Shown here: piece after piece, positions 1-10,751 of the stretch
How positions within the stretch are numbered: position 1 is the first letter of the stretch
How the letters are laid out: the number at the start of each line of letters is the position of its first letter
NCBI GenBank assembly: GCA_030441535.1
Contig: JAUJFZ010000004.1
Coordinates: 62,001-126,000 of the forward strand
Length of the DNA: 64,000 nt
DNA from: Betaproteobacteria bacterium LSUCC0117
Lineage (GTDB): Bacteria > Pseudomonadota > Gammaproteobacteria > Burkholderiales > Burkholderiaceae_C
Direction: 5' to 3'
Made by a program: the position numbers and the translations under genes
Notes under the pieces: generated by a model
Database searches by the model: none
Told to the model about the DNA's origin: nothing
The model's input: only the letters and a program-made list of their open reading frames with translations

Positions 1-1630
1 TCATTAACAGCGCAGGCTGGTAAACAAACATGAAGGGAACGATGTAGGCGGGCGCTGCAACGCGAACTGCAGCCCACCCGGCCTCCCACATGCTTGCTTT
101 AGCAAGACCTGCGGCTGCGAAAACCGCCAATGCAACTGGCGGGGTAATTGAAGAGAGAATCGCGAAGTACAGCGCGAACATGTGGGCAGCGGGCAGAGCA
201 GCGCCGAGTTTTACAAGCGCCGGTACCAGTAACGCAACCATGACGATGTAGGCCGGCGTGGTGGGCATACCCATACCCAATATGATGCCTGCGAGAGCGG
301 TCAAGATAAGGGCTAGCAACAGATAGTCTTTCGACAAAGCGATGACGACTTGTGTAAAGGTAATCCCCAAACCAGTGATGGTGACACATCCGATTACGAT
401 TCCAGCACACGCGCACGCGACCGCAACTGCCAGGGTGTTCTTGGCACCTTCTTGGAGCGCCTCGAATACGCTTCGCCAAGTGATCCCCACACGCGTTGTG
501 GCTCGGAGCAACGCCATCGGTAAGCACAATAGCGCAGCGGCCAGCGCGCACAAAGGCGCTGAATACCCAAGGATTAGGCCGAAGAACACAATCAGGATGG
601 GGATGAACAGATGCCCCCGTTCGATCAACACTGTCAAAAAGCGGGGTAGCTCAGCCTTCGGTATACCCAGCAGGCCATCGCGCTTCGCAATCAGGTGAAC
701 AGCGAAAAAAACAGAAGCGTAGTAGAGAAGAGCAGGTATGGCCGCCCAAAGCGTAACTTGAAAATAGGACACCGCCAGGAACTCGGCCATCACAAACGCC
801 GCGGCGCCCATGACCGGTGGCATGAGCTGCCCGCCCGTTGATGCGACAGCCTCGATCGCCGCGGCATTGGGTGGTTTAAAGCCCGTGCGCTTCATTAGCG
901 GTATCGTCATAGGGCCATCGACCATGACATTGGCTACGGCGCTACCCGAAACAGTCCCGAACATACTTGAACTGATGACCGCGACTTTACCTGGGCCACC
1001 TGCCGTATGACCGGTGATGGATAACGCGAAGTCCATGAACAGGCGTCCTGTTCCGCTGCGCTCCATGAAAGCACCGAAGAGAACGAACAGCATGACATAG
1101 GAGGCCGATACGCCCAGTGTCGAGCCAAAAACCCCTTCTGTAGATAAATACAACTGCTCCATCAAGACTGCAGGAGTGACCTGCGTGAAACCAATGGCGT
1201 AGATCAAGAAGACACTCGCCGTGATGGGTAGTGCCCATCCGATCACGCGACGAGTGCCCTCGAGGACCAGCGCGATTGCAATGACTGCGTTGAACATGTC
1301 ACCTGGGGTGAGGTCGTCGATGTAGATGATGCGATTTATGAAGGCTTCGTAGTTCAGAAAGATATGCAGGATGAAGCTCCAACAGCCGGCGAGCAAAAGA
1401 ACATCAAAGCAGCGCCATTTGAGACCGCCATTTGGTTTCGACGGGTAGAGGAGAAATACCAGAGTGAGTGCGAAAAGCAAGTGTGTGCCGCGGAAGATCA
1501 ATGCTTCCGGCGGACCAAACCCCGCCACATACATGTGATAAAGCGACATGCACACGGCAACTAACATGATTAACCAGCCAAGGGGCCGCGACTGTATCGG
1601 GGTGGTGGGATTCTCGTCAGGGAGTATCAT
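1..1630 (-). CDS. TRAP transporter fused permease (4TM/12TM, TAXI-associated), 3' end cut by window
   Basis: Reading the minus strand from an ATG at 1630 gives 543 codons without a stop, running off the left edge, so the C-terminus is missing. The protein is strongly hydrophobic with many membrane segments. The DctM-type part contains typical motifs such as GTVSGSAVANVMVDG and STGGQLMPPVMGAAAF, and IILGMGMPTTPAYIV near the visible end. Fusion of the small (DctQ-like) and large (DctM-like) subunits is the family norm for TAXI-TRAP systems, which use ion gradients to import organic acids. The binding protein gene lies 102 bases upstream on the same strand, so the two form a transporter operon. 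The start has no strong ribosome-binding site. The substrate is unknown. Confidence 0.9.
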   Translation of the reverse strand, partial: MILPDENPTTPIQSRPLGWLIMLVAVCMSLYHMYVAGFGPPEALIFRGTHLLFALTLVFLLYPSKPNGGLKWRCFDVLLLAGCWSFILHIFLNYEAFINRIIYIDDLTPGDMFNAVIAIALVLEGTRRVIGWALPITASVFLIYAIGFTQVTPAVLMEQLYLSTEGVFGSTLGVSASYVMLFVLFGAFMERSGTGRLFMDFALSITGHTAGGPGKVAVISSSMFGTVSGSAVANVMVDGPMTIPLMKRTGFKPPNAAAIEAVASTGGQLMPPVMGAAAFVMAEFLAVSYFQVTLWAAIPALLYYASVFFAVHLIAKRDGLLGIPKAELPRFLTVLIERGHLFIPILIVFFGLILGYSAPLCALAAALLCLPMALLRATTRVGITWRSVFEALQEGAKNTLAVAVACACAGIVIGCVTITGLGITFTQVVIALSKDYLLLALILTALAGIILGMGMPTTPAYIVMVALLVPALVKLGAALPAAHMFALYFAILSSITPPVALAVFAAAGLAKASMWEAGWAAVRVAAPAYIVPFMFVYQPALLM

Positions 1631-1732
1631 GAGCGCGTCATCGACTAGATGCGAGATAGGAAAACGGGACGCCTGGTGTCGTCCCGTTGATTGTTGACCC
1701 GGTTACGCCAATGGCGCAACCGAGACTGGCCA

Positions 1733-2686
1733 TTACATGGCCCCTGCTTCTTTGTAAAACTTCACCGCGCCCTTATGGAAGGGCACACCGATGTCCACAC
1801 TCATGTCCTTTGGTGTAATACCGTTCATGGATTTCACGATGGAGCCGAGGGTGGACACGTTACCCGCTAAGATTTTGGTCATCTGGTACACCGTGTCCTC
1901 CGGCAAATCGCAGGCCACAACCAAATGAGTTGAGTACGCGATAACTGGAACATCTTTGTCTTGCTTCGGGTAGGTGCCGGCCTTGATATTCATCTTGAAA
2001 TAGCCCGGATTGAGTTGACTTAAACCGGCCATTGTCTTGTCATCCACTGGCACCAAGCTGATATCCCGGGCACTGGCCAAATCCATGACGGCTGATGCGG
2101 GCGCCGTGGTACCCAGCGTGAAAGCGTCTGCGTGACCATCTTTCATAATTGAAACCGCGTCTGTGTAGCCAGCCTGGAAGTTGACCTTTTTCATTGCGTC
2201 GTAACCCATACCGTTCAGCTTGAGTACTGTGCTGGTGAGGATTTCTGCGGTGTTGCCTTTCGGCTGAACGACCAAATTTTTCCCTTTCAAGTCTGCGAAT
2301 GTGTTGATATTGGTCCCTTGTAGGGCAACCACTTGAAAATACTGCGGATAGAGGTTCGCCATCTGGCAGACATTTTTTGCTTGTCGTGGAAAGGGCGCGC
2401 GCCCCGCTACGCCATCCACAGTTGTAGCCGAGTTGGCGAGGGCTACTTTCGCTTTGCCCTCATCAACACCTCGAACGTTCGCAATACCCGCGCCCGGTGT
2501 TTGCTGAATTTGCAGGCCTGCAATGTCTTTTTCCCACAAGCCTTTGAGTGCGCCACCTAAAGGTATCCAAGATCCCCCCTGTGGTCCGGTCATGAAGGTA
2601 ACCTGCTGCGCTGTTGCCAGCGTGGGAGAAATTAGCGCTGCGGCGACCGCTAAAGAACTCAGCGTGTATTTGATTTTTGAAGGCAT
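1733..2686 (-). CDS. TAXI family TRAP transporter solute-binding protein
   Basis: This 317-residue protein starts with a signal peptide (charged MPSKIK, hydrophobic stretch, ATAQQ cleavage region at about residue 26). The mature part begins VTFMTGPQGGSWIPLGGALK, the N-terminal signature of the TAXI (TRAP-associated extracytoplasmic immunogenic) binding proteins. It should capture a small solute in the periplasm and deliver it to the fused permease encoded directly downstream. Family members bind glutamate, 2-oxoglutarate or other acids, but the ligand cannot be predicted here. Neighbouring glpK on the same strand is separated by 178 bases containing possible operator repeats, so this operon is probably transcribed on its own. 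Confidence 0.92.
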   Translation of the reverse strand: MPSKIKYTLSSLAVAAALISPTLATAQQVTFMTGPQGGSWIPLGGALKGLWEKDIAGLQIQQTPGAGIANVRGVDEGKAKVALANSATTVDGVAGRAPFPRQAKNVCQMANLYPQYFQVVALQGTNINTFADLKGKNLVVQPKGNTAEILTSTVLKLNGMGYDAMKKVNFQAGYTDAVSIMKDGHADAFTLGTTAPASAVMDLASARDISLVPVDDKTMAGLSQLNPGYFKMNIKAGTYPKQDKDVPVIAYSTHLVVACDLPEDTVYQMTKILAGNVSTLGSIVKSMNGITPKDMSVDIGVPFHKGAVKFYKEAGAM

Positions 2687-2787
2687 CTGTTACTCCAAGT
2701 AGGGTTTTTGGTTGATCCATTCCTACCCGCCTGCAGCGTACGCCACAACACGAGCTCGCTTGAATTTAATCCCACATGGTGCTTATC

Positions 2788-2826
2788 CAACTTGGTATTT
2801 ACCCAGATAAATTGAGTCAACTTGGT
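2788..2826. promoter_or_regulatory. Paired 9-base direct repeats upstream of the TAXI-TRAP operon
   Basis: CAACTTGGT occurs at 2788-2796 and again at 2818-2826, 30 bases start to start, about three helical turns. Each copy is itself nearly palindromic (CCAA-C-TTGG in the first). The pair is flanked by GGTGCT (2778-2783) and its inverse AGCACC (2835-2840). The site is about 100-140 bases upstream of the binding-protein start. It could be an activator or repressor site for the TRAP operon. No regulator gene lies beside it. Confidence 0.3.
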
Positions 2827-2864
2827 GACAGTTGAGCACCCTTAGTTAGGCGCTCTATCTCCTC

Positions 2865-4358
<1,494 letters not shown>

Positions 4359-4381
4359 GGTCTCAAAGGGGGTAGCGTTGC

Positions 4382-5143
4382 TCAGGCGATGATGCAGTCC
4401 ACGTCATGGCGTTGCAAGATTTCTCGTATGTCAGGTGGGGGCGCTTGATCGGTAAATAGCCGATCAATCTCCCGCAGCTCAGCAAGCTTGACCATTGCAT
4501 CTCGCTTGAATTTTGTGTGATCGGTGGCCAGCCAAACCTCTCTGGATTGCTCAATGATGGTCCGGGCGACACGGACCTCGCGGTAATCGTAGTCACGCAA
4601 CGTGCCATCCATCTCGATGCCGCTGATACCGATCAAGCCGATATCTACCTTGAACTGGCGAATGAAATCCACGGTAGCTTCACCGGTGATGGCCTGATCA
4701 CTGGCGCGCACAACCCCACCCGCCACAATTACTTCGCAACTTTGGTTGGTGCTCAAGAGTGCGGCTACGTTGAGGTTGTTGGTAATCACGCGCAGGCCGG
4801 TGTGGTTGCGCAGCTCGTAGGCCACTGCCTCGATGGTCGTGCCCACGTTCATCACTAATGAGCAGCCGTTGGGGACGCGTTGCGCGACGGCTTGTGCGAT
4901 TCGACGCTTTTCTTGCGCTGCGATCGCTTGGCGCTTTCGGTAGGCGATGTTTTCGGTGGTGGATTCGGGCATCCGAACGCCACCATGAAAACGCGCAAGC
5001 AAGCCGGCGTCGGCCAAACGCGTGACATCCCTGCGAACGGTCTGGAGGGTCACATCGAACATGTCAGCCAGCGCCTCAATGGTTTGAGGCCCCCGCTCGT
5101 TAACGGCTGAAATGATCCCTGATTGTCGAGGTGTAGGTGTCAT
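4382..5143 (-). CDS. glpR: DeoR-family glycerol-3-phosphate regulon repressor
   Basis: This 253-residue protein has the DeoR architecture. An N-terminal helix-turn-helix (residues about 18-55, containing LADMFDVTLQTVRRDVTRL) precedes a sugar-phosphate-sensing isomerase-like domain with VMNVGTTIEAVAYEL and the GLIGISGIEMDGTLRDYD region. Its position between glpK and divergent glpD makes GlpR the natural assignment. In that role it represses glp genes until glycerol 3-phosphate binds. A candidate operator half-site lies in the divergent glpR-glpD promoter region. Confidence 0.93.
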   Translation of the reverse strand: MTPTPRQSGIISAVNERGPQTIEALADMFDVTLQTVRRDVTRLADAGLLARFHGGVRMPESTTENIAYRKRQAIAAQEKRRIAQAVAQRVPNGCSLVMNVGTTIEAVAYELRNHTGLRVITNNLNVAALLSTNQSCEVIVAGGVVRASDQAITGEATVDFIRQFKVDIGLIGISGIEMDGTLRDYDYREVRVARTIIEQSREVWLATDHTKFKRDAMVKLAELREIDRLFTDQAPPPDIREILQRHDVDCIIA

Positions 5144-5270
5144 CGGGCTCGTTTTCTCTCAAAGTAAATTGATGTTAAACGATAAGGAGTGGTGATTGTT
5201 TAGGGAAAATACCGCCTAAAACGGTCATAAAAACGCGTATATTTTTATAATAAATGAAATAAAGAATAAA

Positions 5271-5290
5271 AACGATCAATAACGAACATA
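5271..5290 (+). promoter_or_regulatory. Candidate GlpR operator in the AT-rich glpR-glpD divergent region
   Basis: The stretch AACGATCAATAACGAACATA just before glpD contains AACGAACATA, identical to one half of the enterobacterial GlpR operator (which reads TATGTTCGWTAWCGAACATA). AACGATCAAT precedes it as a degenerate repeat. The surrounding 5150-5290 stretch is very AT-rich compared with the rest of the window and must contain both promoters. The match is to a half-site only, so binding is inferred from position and local regulator. Confidence 0.5.
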
Positions 5291-5305
5291 TTGACATCCG
5301 GCTCA

Positions 5306-6874
5306 ATGAATCGAAATGAATCCTTATATTCACTCGCGCACGCGGGTGTGGTGGATCTCGCCATCGTCGGTGGTGGTGCGACCGGTTTAGGTGTTGCGTT
5401 GGATGCCGCTTTAAGGGGCTATAGCGTGGCCTTACTAGAGTCGCATGACTTCGCAGGTGGAACGTCGTCGCGCTCGACGAAACTACTCCACGGGGGGGTG
5501 CGGTATTTGGCGCAGGGCAACGTGGCCTTGGTGCGCGAAGCGCTGCATGAGCGTCAGTCGATCCTCGCGATTGCGCCGCATTTGGCAGCACCCCTGTCTT
5601 TTGTGATGCCGGCCTATGCCTGGTGGAAACTTCCGTTCTACACCATTGGTTTGAAGCTGTACGACCTTCTCGCAGGACGGGCGGGGTTAGGGGCTACCGA
5701 GTGGCTGTCGCGCCGAGAGACGGCGCAGGCGTTGCCGGGTGTGCAAGTCCGCGGTTTGCATGGTGGTGTGAGGTACTGGGATGCCCAGTTTGACGATGCC
5801 CGTTTGGCGCTCGCCATTGCGCACACCGCAAGGGCGGCAGGGGCGAATGTGCTCAACCATGTGAAGGTTGCAAACCTACAAGCCCTAGAAGGGCAGAGCG
5901 ACGGTGCCAAGTGGGCACTTGATTGGCAAAATCAAAGAGGTGTCGAGCAAGGCGTTTTACGCGCCAAGTGTGTTGTGAATGCGGCGGGCGTTTGGGTGGA
6001 TGACGTGCTGGCGAAGGTCAAGGGGCATGTGCCGACGCGACGCATTGTGACCCCCAGTCAAGGCGTTCATTTGGTAGTGGATCGTCGCTTTTTAGCGGGT
6101 AAAAGCGCACTGTTAGTGCCCAAAACCACGGATGGCCGGGTGCTGTTTGCGGTGCCGTGGTTGGGATCGTTAATTTTAGGCACGACCGACACGGTGCGCG
6201 AAGATGCGCCGCGTGAGCCCTTACCACTCGAGCAAGAAGTTGACTTTATCTTGCGCGAGGCCGCGCATGTGCTTGCAGATGCGCCGCAGCGCGCGGACGT
6301 GCGGTCTGTTTGGGTTGGGCTGCGACCACTGGTCAGCCCCTCCAGTCAAAAGGCAACGCGCTCGATTTCGCGCGAGCACACCATCGTGGTGTCCGATCAG
6401 GGATTGGTGACGGTGACGGGCGGCAAATGGACGACCTACCGCGCCATGGCAACCGATGTCATGGCACAAATTGAGTCCGCTCGTTTGTTGCCGTCAAAGC
6501 CCGTTGTGCAAACCGATGAACACCAGTTAGTCGGCGGTGGGCAACCCAGCGGTAGCGATCTGACCGAAGCACCAGGCATCCATTTGTTTGGCGACCGGGC
6601 ACCGGTGGTGAGTGCGTGCGTGGGCAGCGACAAACCGCTTGCGCTCGGGTTGACTGAGGCAATGGTTCGCTATGCAGTGCGCTCGGAGTTCGCGCTGACA
6701 GTCGAGGATGTTTTGGCGCGACGGTGGCGTGCGCTGTTTTTGGATGCGCGGGTTGCGCTGGCGATCGCGCCTCGTGTCGCCGAGATCATCACCGAAGAAA
6801 CGGGACAAGACGCTGACTTACTGAGTTTCCAGAAACTGTGTCAGCAGTATGTGTTGAACGATCGGCGGGTTTGA
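5306..6874 (+). CDS. glpD: Glycerol-3-phosphate dehydrogenase (FAD, aerobic)
   Basis: The protein (522 residues from this ATG) oxidises sn-glycerol 3-phosphate to dihydroxyacetone phosphate, passing electrons to quinone at the inner membrane. It has the FAD-binding Rossmann motif DLAIVGGGATGLGVALDAAL (about residues 16-35), the GlpD signature SSRSTKLLHGGVRYL and the late FAD-contact TVTGGKWTTYRAMA. Length agrees with bacterial GlpD. A TTG at 5291 in the same frame would add five residues, but the ATG is the more usual start; neither has a clear ribosome-binding site. It diverges from glpR-glpK, completing a glycerol utilisation module. Confidence 0.95.
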   Translation: MNRNESLYSLAHAGVVDLAIVGGGATGLGVALDAALRGYSVALLESHDFAGGTSSRSTKLLHGGVRYLAQGNVALVREALHERQSILAIAPHLAAPLSFVMPAYAWWKLPFYTIGLKLYDLLAGRAGLGATEWLSRRETAQALPGVQVRGLHGGVRYWDAQFDDARLALAIAHTARAAGANVLNHVKVANLQALEGQSDGAKWALDWQNQRGVEQGVLRAKCVVNAAGVWVDDVLAKVKGHVPTRRIVTPSQGVHLVVDRRFLAGKSALLVPKTTDGRVLFAVPWLGSLILGTTDTVREDAPREPLPLEQEVDFILREAAHVLADAPQRADVRSVWVGLRPLVSPSSQKATRSISREHTIVVSDQGLVTVTGGKWTTYRAMATDVMAQIESARLLPSKPVVQTDEHQLVGGGQPSGSDLTEAPGIHLFGDRAPVVSACVGSDKPLALGLTEAMVRYAVRSEFALTVEDVLARRWRALFLDARVALAIAPRVAEIITEETGQDADLLSFQKLCQQYVLNDRRV

Positions 6875-6895
6875 GCGTGGCATTAGACGCCGTCT

Positions 6896-7555
6896 TCAGC
6901 CCACCCTCAGCATACCCTTTCGCTCGATATAAGCCACCACGTCGGTTAAACCTTCTTTCGTTTTTAAGTTGGTCATGACCCACGGGCGCAGTTCAGGGTC
7001 GGGTCGCATGCGATGCGTGTCGGCGCGCATCACATCCAAGTTGGCACCGACCATCGGTGCGAGATCGGTTTTGTTGATGACGAATAGGTCGCTCTTTGTG
7101 ATTCCCGGTCCGCCTTTACGTGGGATTTTTTCGCCGGCAGCCACATCAATAACGTAAATAGTCAAGTCGCTCAATTCCGGGCTAAAAGTGGCAGCGAGGT
7201 TGTCTCCGCCGCTCTCAATGAAGACCACGTCAGCATTTGGGAACCTTTCGAGCATTCGATCAATTGCTTCGAGGTTGATCGAGGCATCCTCGCGAATGGC
7301 GGTATGCGGGCAGCCGCCGGTTTCAACGCCCAAAATGCGCTCTGCTGGCAAGGCGCCACTCACAGTAAGCAGGCGCTGATCTTCTTTGGTGTAGATGTCG
7401 TTGGTGATGGCGATCAGATCCCAGCGCGTTCGCATCTCTTTGCAGAGCATCTCTAATAATGTGGTTTTTCCAGATCCAACAGGACCGCCGATACCCACGC
7501 GGAGGGGCGGGAGCTTTTTGGTGCGATTGGGGATGTGGTGCAGGGCTGTGATCAT
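6896..7555 (-). CDS. ureG: Urease accessory GTPase UreG
   Basis: This 219-residue SIMIBI-class GTPase drives nickel insertion into urease together with UreD, UreF and UreE. The P-loop GGPVGSGKTT is at residues 23-32, followed by the nickel-binding CPH motif in GGCPHTAIRED and the FVINKTDLAPMVGA base-recognition region. There is no histidine-rich N-terminal extension of the kind seen in some UreG proteins. It is the last gene of the urease operon and overlaps the end of ureF by four bases, so it is translationally coupled. The tail meets glpD from the opposite strand. Confidence 0.97.
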   Translation of the reverse strand: MITALHHIPNRTKKLPPLRVGIGGPVGSGKTTLLEMLCKEMRTRWDLIAITNDIYTKEDQRLLTVSGALPAERILGVETGGCPHTAIREDASINLEAIDRMLERFPNADVVFIESGGDNLAATFSPELSDLTIYVIDVAAGEKIPRKGGPGITKSDLFVINKTDLAPMVGANLDVMRADTHRMRPDPELRPWVMTNLKTKEGLTDVVAYIERKGMLRVG

Positions 7556-8268
7556 GATCTGAATAGTCTGGAGTATTGATGTTCGTGTCGGCTAGAGAGA
7601 ATTGCCAAGCGCGGCGCGAAGGAGACACGTTCATCCTCGGGGAGCGCAATGGCGCGGGCAACGGCACTCGGTATCGCGCGTGCCAAAGTCATGAGCATCC
7701 GTTGTCCAGCACTTTGGCCAAGCGGAATGGTTTTGATCGCTGCCTGCGTCATGTTTTCAGCCCAGCCGAAGCCGTAGGCGTGTAGGGCATTGGTGACGCT
7801 GGCGTCGTCATTGGCGAATGCCAAGGCCATCATCATCGGTAATGTCGCGGTGTGGTTGTCTACCCAACGCGCTTGGTCTGATGTGAGTCGGTCTAGGTTG
7901 CGCAGCAGCTCTAATAACGAGCGTCCCATTTGTACGGACTGCAGGCGCATCTCAGCGGTTTCGCGAGTCATCAGTACCCATTGGTTAAGTCGAGACGCCG
8001 CTGGAAAGTCATTGGTTTTCCAAGCCGGTATCGCTTTGGCAATCAGCGCCATGTCGCTGCGCGCTTGGACCAGTTCGAGTTGACTGATGAGCCAAGCTGT
8101 GGCGGATGCCTCGTTCGCCACCAAGCCATGGTCGACCGCGGCCTCAAGTCCCTCTGAGTAAGAAAACCCGCCGATGGGCAACGCTGGCGATGCCAGCCAC
8201 ATCAGCGAGAGCAGGGCACTAATGGGGGCATCAAGTGCCTGCTCAGTGGGCATGGCCATGGTCACCAT
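7552..8268 (-). CDS. ureF: Urease accessory protein UreF
   Basis: An all-helical accessory protein that bridges UreD and UreG in the nickel-loading complex. The family signature SPALPIGGFSYSEGLE is near the N-terminus and the C-terminal part contains IPLGQSAGQRML. Three in-frame ATGs (8268, 8259, 8253) lie just inside the end of ureE and cannot be separated by a clear ribosome-binding site. I chose the first, giving 238 residues. The overlap with ureE upstream and ureG downstream indicates tight coupling. Confidence 0.94.
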   Translation of the reverse strand: MVTMAMPTEQALDAPISALLSLMWLASPALPIGGFSYSEGLEAAVDHGLVANEASATAWLISQLELVQARSDMALIAKAIPAWKTNDFPAASRLNQWVLMTRETAEMRLQSVQMGRSLLELLRNLDRLTSDQARWVDNHTATLPMMMALAFANDDASVTNALHAYGFGWAENMTQAAIKTIPLGQSAGQRMLMTLARAIPSAVARAIALPEDERVSFAPRLAILSSRHEHQYSRLFRS

Positions 8269-8713
8269 AAGCACCGCTTTCAGGTTCAAAGGGTGCCGAG
8301 ATCTCATGAACGATCAAATGCATCGCACGAAGCATTTCGGCAAGTACGTGATCGGGTTCAATTTTGAGGTGATCGGGCCTGAGCTCTATCGGTACGTGGC
8401 GATTACCGAGGTGATAAGCCGCGCGCACCAAATCGAACGGCGTGCCGTGCGTGGTGCAGGGCGTGATGCGCAAGACGGCCTGCGAGGCAGACTGGATGCA
8501 GATTAGGCGACCGTCCTCGGCGACCAAGATATCACCACCGCGTGCGGTTGTACCCCTGGGCAGGAAGACGGCGATAGCCAGGCCTGCCTGCGTTTGCGCG
8601 TCGAAGCGGCTTTTTTGGCGGGTATCCCAAGTCAATGCAACCGAGTCAGCGCGGCTGATTAGCGATTGGGAAAGCCCTTGGCCCTGCGGTAACAGTTTTG
8701 AGCAGATCAGCAT
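8243..8713 (-). CDS. ureE: Urease nickel chaperone UreE
   Basis: This 156-residue metallochaperone delivers nickel to the UreG/UreF/UreD complex. The N-terminal peptide-binding domain includes SRADSVALTWDTRQKSR. The C-terminal metal domain carries AYHLGNRHVPIEL, with the conserved dimer-interface histidine, and the protein ends DHGHAH, a short nickel-binding tail instead of a long polyhistidine. Its start codon overlaps the ureC stop by one base, and its 3' end overlaps ureF. Confidence 0.94.
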   Translation of the reverse strand: MLICSKLLPQGQGLSQSLISRADSVALTWDTRQKSRFDAQTQAGLAIAVFLPRGTTARGGDILVAEDGRLICIQSASQAVLRITPCTTHGTPFDLVRAAYHLGNRHVPIELRPDHLKIEPDHVLAEMLRAMHLIVHEISAPFEPESGAYGDHGHAH

Positions 8714-10431
8714 CAGAAGAGAAAATAGCGCTGCGCCATGGGTAATGTATGTGCGGGCTCACAGGTCAATAATTGACCGTCCGCCCGCACGATATAGGTT
8801 TGCGCATCCACCTCCATAACTGGGGTGTAATCGTTGTGAATCATGTGCCGCTTTTGTACCGAACGGATCCCCTTCACAGCAGATACGGTCTTTTGTAAGC
8901 CGTACTGTTGATGTACGCCTGCAGACTGCGCCGCTTGCGATATGAAGGTGAGGGAGCCACGTGCCAATGATCCACCGAAGCTGCCAAACATGGGGCGGTA
9001 ATGCACGGGTTGAGGGGTCGGTATCGAGGCGTTAGGGTCGCCCATTGCAGCTAAGGCGATACACCCACCTTTTAAAACCAAGGCAGGCTTGACGCCAAAG
9101 AAGGCTGGTTTCCAGACCACGATATCGGCCCACTTGCCTACTTCTAGGCTCCCGACTTCATGGCTGATGCCGTGCGCAATCGCCGGATTGATCGTGTATT
9201 TCGCGATGTACCGTTTAATCCGTGCGTTATCGTGTCGGTGCGTGTCATCAAGCAGAGGACCACGTTGCTGTTTCATTTTGTGGGCGGTCTGCCATGTGCG
9301 CAAAATCACTTCCCCCACACGCCCCATCGCTTGGCTGTCGCTCGACATCATGCTAATGGCTCCGAGGTCATGCAAGATGTCCTCGGCAGCAATCGTCTCC
9401 TTGCGGATTCGGCTTTCAGCGAAAGCCAAGTCCTCGGCAATCGCGGGGTCGAGGTGATGACAGACCATTAGCATGTCGACGTGCTCATCAAGGGTGTTGA
9501 TGGTGTAGGGGCGCGTCGGGTTGGTCGAGGAGGGTAGAACATTCGATTCACCCACGACTTTCAAAATATCGGGTGCATGGCCGCCACCTGCGCCCTCTGT
9601 ATGGAAGGTGTGAATTGTTCGGCCCTTGAAGGCTGCAATGGTGTCCTCTACAAAGCCTGATTCATTCAATGTGTCGGTATGAATTGCAACCTGTGTGTCG
9701 GTCTCCTCTGCCACTGTCAGGCAATTGTCAATCGCAGCTGGGGTCGTGCCCCAATCTTCATGCAGTTTCATACCGATGGCGCCCGCGCTGATTTGTTCAC
9801 GCAGGGCTTCGGGTAATGTCGCGTTGCCTTTACCAAGAAAGCCCAGATTCATGGGAAACGCATCCGCGGCTTGTAACATCCGCTCGAGGTGCCATGAACC
9901 GGGTGTGCAGGTCGTTGCAAAAGTGCCCGTTGCAGGTCCAGTACCACCGCCCAACATGGTGGTGATACCGGAAGCCAATGCTTCATCGATTTGCTGCGGT
10001 GCGATGAAGTGGATGTGACTGTCAATGCCACCTGCCGTGACGATATTTCCCTCGCAGCTAATGACCTCGGTGCCCGGGCCAATGATGATATCCACACCCG
10101 TTTGGGTATCGGGGTTTCCAGCCTTTCCGATCGCAACGATACGAGAGTCTCGAATCCCGATATCCGCTTTGACGATACCCCAATGATCGACGATGAGTGC
10201 ATTGGTCATCACCGTGTCTACAGCGCCCTCGGCGCGCGTGCGCTGCGATTGGGCCATTCCGTCGCGAATCGTTTTACCACCGCCAAACTTAACTTCTTCG
10301 CCGTAGCCAGCGGCCCGGGTGATGTAGTCCGCTTCTACCTGCAGGAACAGGTCGGTGTCCGCCAGTCGCACCCTATCGCCAATCGTAGGGCCATACATTT
10401 CAGCATAGGCTCGCTTTTCGACGTTTGCCAT
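8713..10431 (-). CDS. ureC: Urease subunit alpha (catalytic)
   Basis: This 572-residue catalytic subunit hydrolyses urea to ammonia and carbamate at a di-nickel centre in the cytoplasm. All active-site residues are present. His139 and His141 are in DSHIHF, the lysine that becomes carbamylated is Lys222 in GMKLHEDWG, and His251 and His277 (HTFHTEGAGGGHAPD) are in place. The mobile-flap cysteine and catalytic histidine are Cys324-His325 in MVCHHLDP, and the last nickel ligand is Asp365 (MMSSDSQAMG). The enzyme should therefore be functional. It is preceded by ureB with an 8-base gap. Confidence 0.98.
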   Translation of the reverse strand: MANVEKRAYAEMYGPTIGDRVRLADTDLFLQVEADYITRAAGYGEEVKFGGGKTIRDGMAQSQRTRAEGAVDTVMTNALIVDHWGIVKADIGIRDSRIVAIGKAGNPDTQTGVDIIIGPGTEVISCEGNIVTAGGIDSHIHFIAPQQIDEALASGITTMLGGGTGPATGTFATTCTPGSWHLERMLQAADAFPMNLGFLGKGNATLPEALREQISAGAIGMKLHEDWGTTPAAIDNCLTVAEETDTQVAIHTDTLNESGFVEDTIAAFKGRTIHTFHTEGAGGGHAPDILKVVGESNVLPSSTNPTRPYTINTLDEHVDMLMVCHHLDPAIAEDLAFAESRIRKETIAAEDILHDLGAISMMSSDSQAMGRVGEVILRTWQTAHKMKQQRGPLLDDTHRHDNARIKRYIAKYTINPAIAHGISHEVGSLEVGKWADIVVWKPAFFGVKPALVLKGGCIALAAMGDPNASIPTPQPVHYRPMFGSFGGSLARGSLTFISQAAQSAGVHQQYGLQKTVSAVKGIRSVQKRHMIHNDYTPVMEVDAQTYIVRADGQLLTCEPAHTLPMAQRYFLF

Positions 10432-10439
10432 CGTATTCC

Positions 10440-10751
10440 TTAGGTTGAGAGCCGACCGTTTACCAGACCGCGGAAACCGTAAACCTTACGATCACCGGCA
10501 TAGTCCACCAGGGTGACGGTTCGCTGCTGTCCCGGCTCGAATCGAATCGCAGTGCCTGCCGCGATATTGAGACGCATGCCACGTGCCGATTCGCGATCAA
10601 AGGTCAGCGCGGAGTTAACCTCTGCAAAATGGTAGTGGGAACCTACTTGGATAGGGCGGTCACCCGCATTGACGACGACCAAGCGTACCGTGCGTCGATC
10701 CGTATTGATATCGAGATGCCCATCGTCCGTCAAAAGTTCACCGGGAATCAT
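10440..10751 (-). CDS. ureB: Urease subunit beta
   Basis: This 103-residue structural subunit begins MIPGELLTDDGHLDIN and contains VNAGDRPIQVGSHYHFAEVN and the RLNIAAGTAIRFEPGQ region, all typical of UreB. As in most proteobacteria it is a separate polypeptide and not fused to UreA. Its start overlaps the stop of the upstream ureJ gene by four bases. Confidence 0.97.
   Translation of the reverse strand: MIPGELLTDDGHLDINTDRRTVRLVVVNAGDRPIQVGSHYHFAEVNSALTFDRESARGMRLNIAAGTAIRFEPGQQRTVTLVDYAGDRKVYGFRGLVNGRLST

Noticed and set aside
5175..5591. 138-codon minus-strand open frame across the glpR-glpD region
   Set aside because: Overlaps glpD antisense and crosses an AT-rich promoter; the translation is low-complexity and unsupported.
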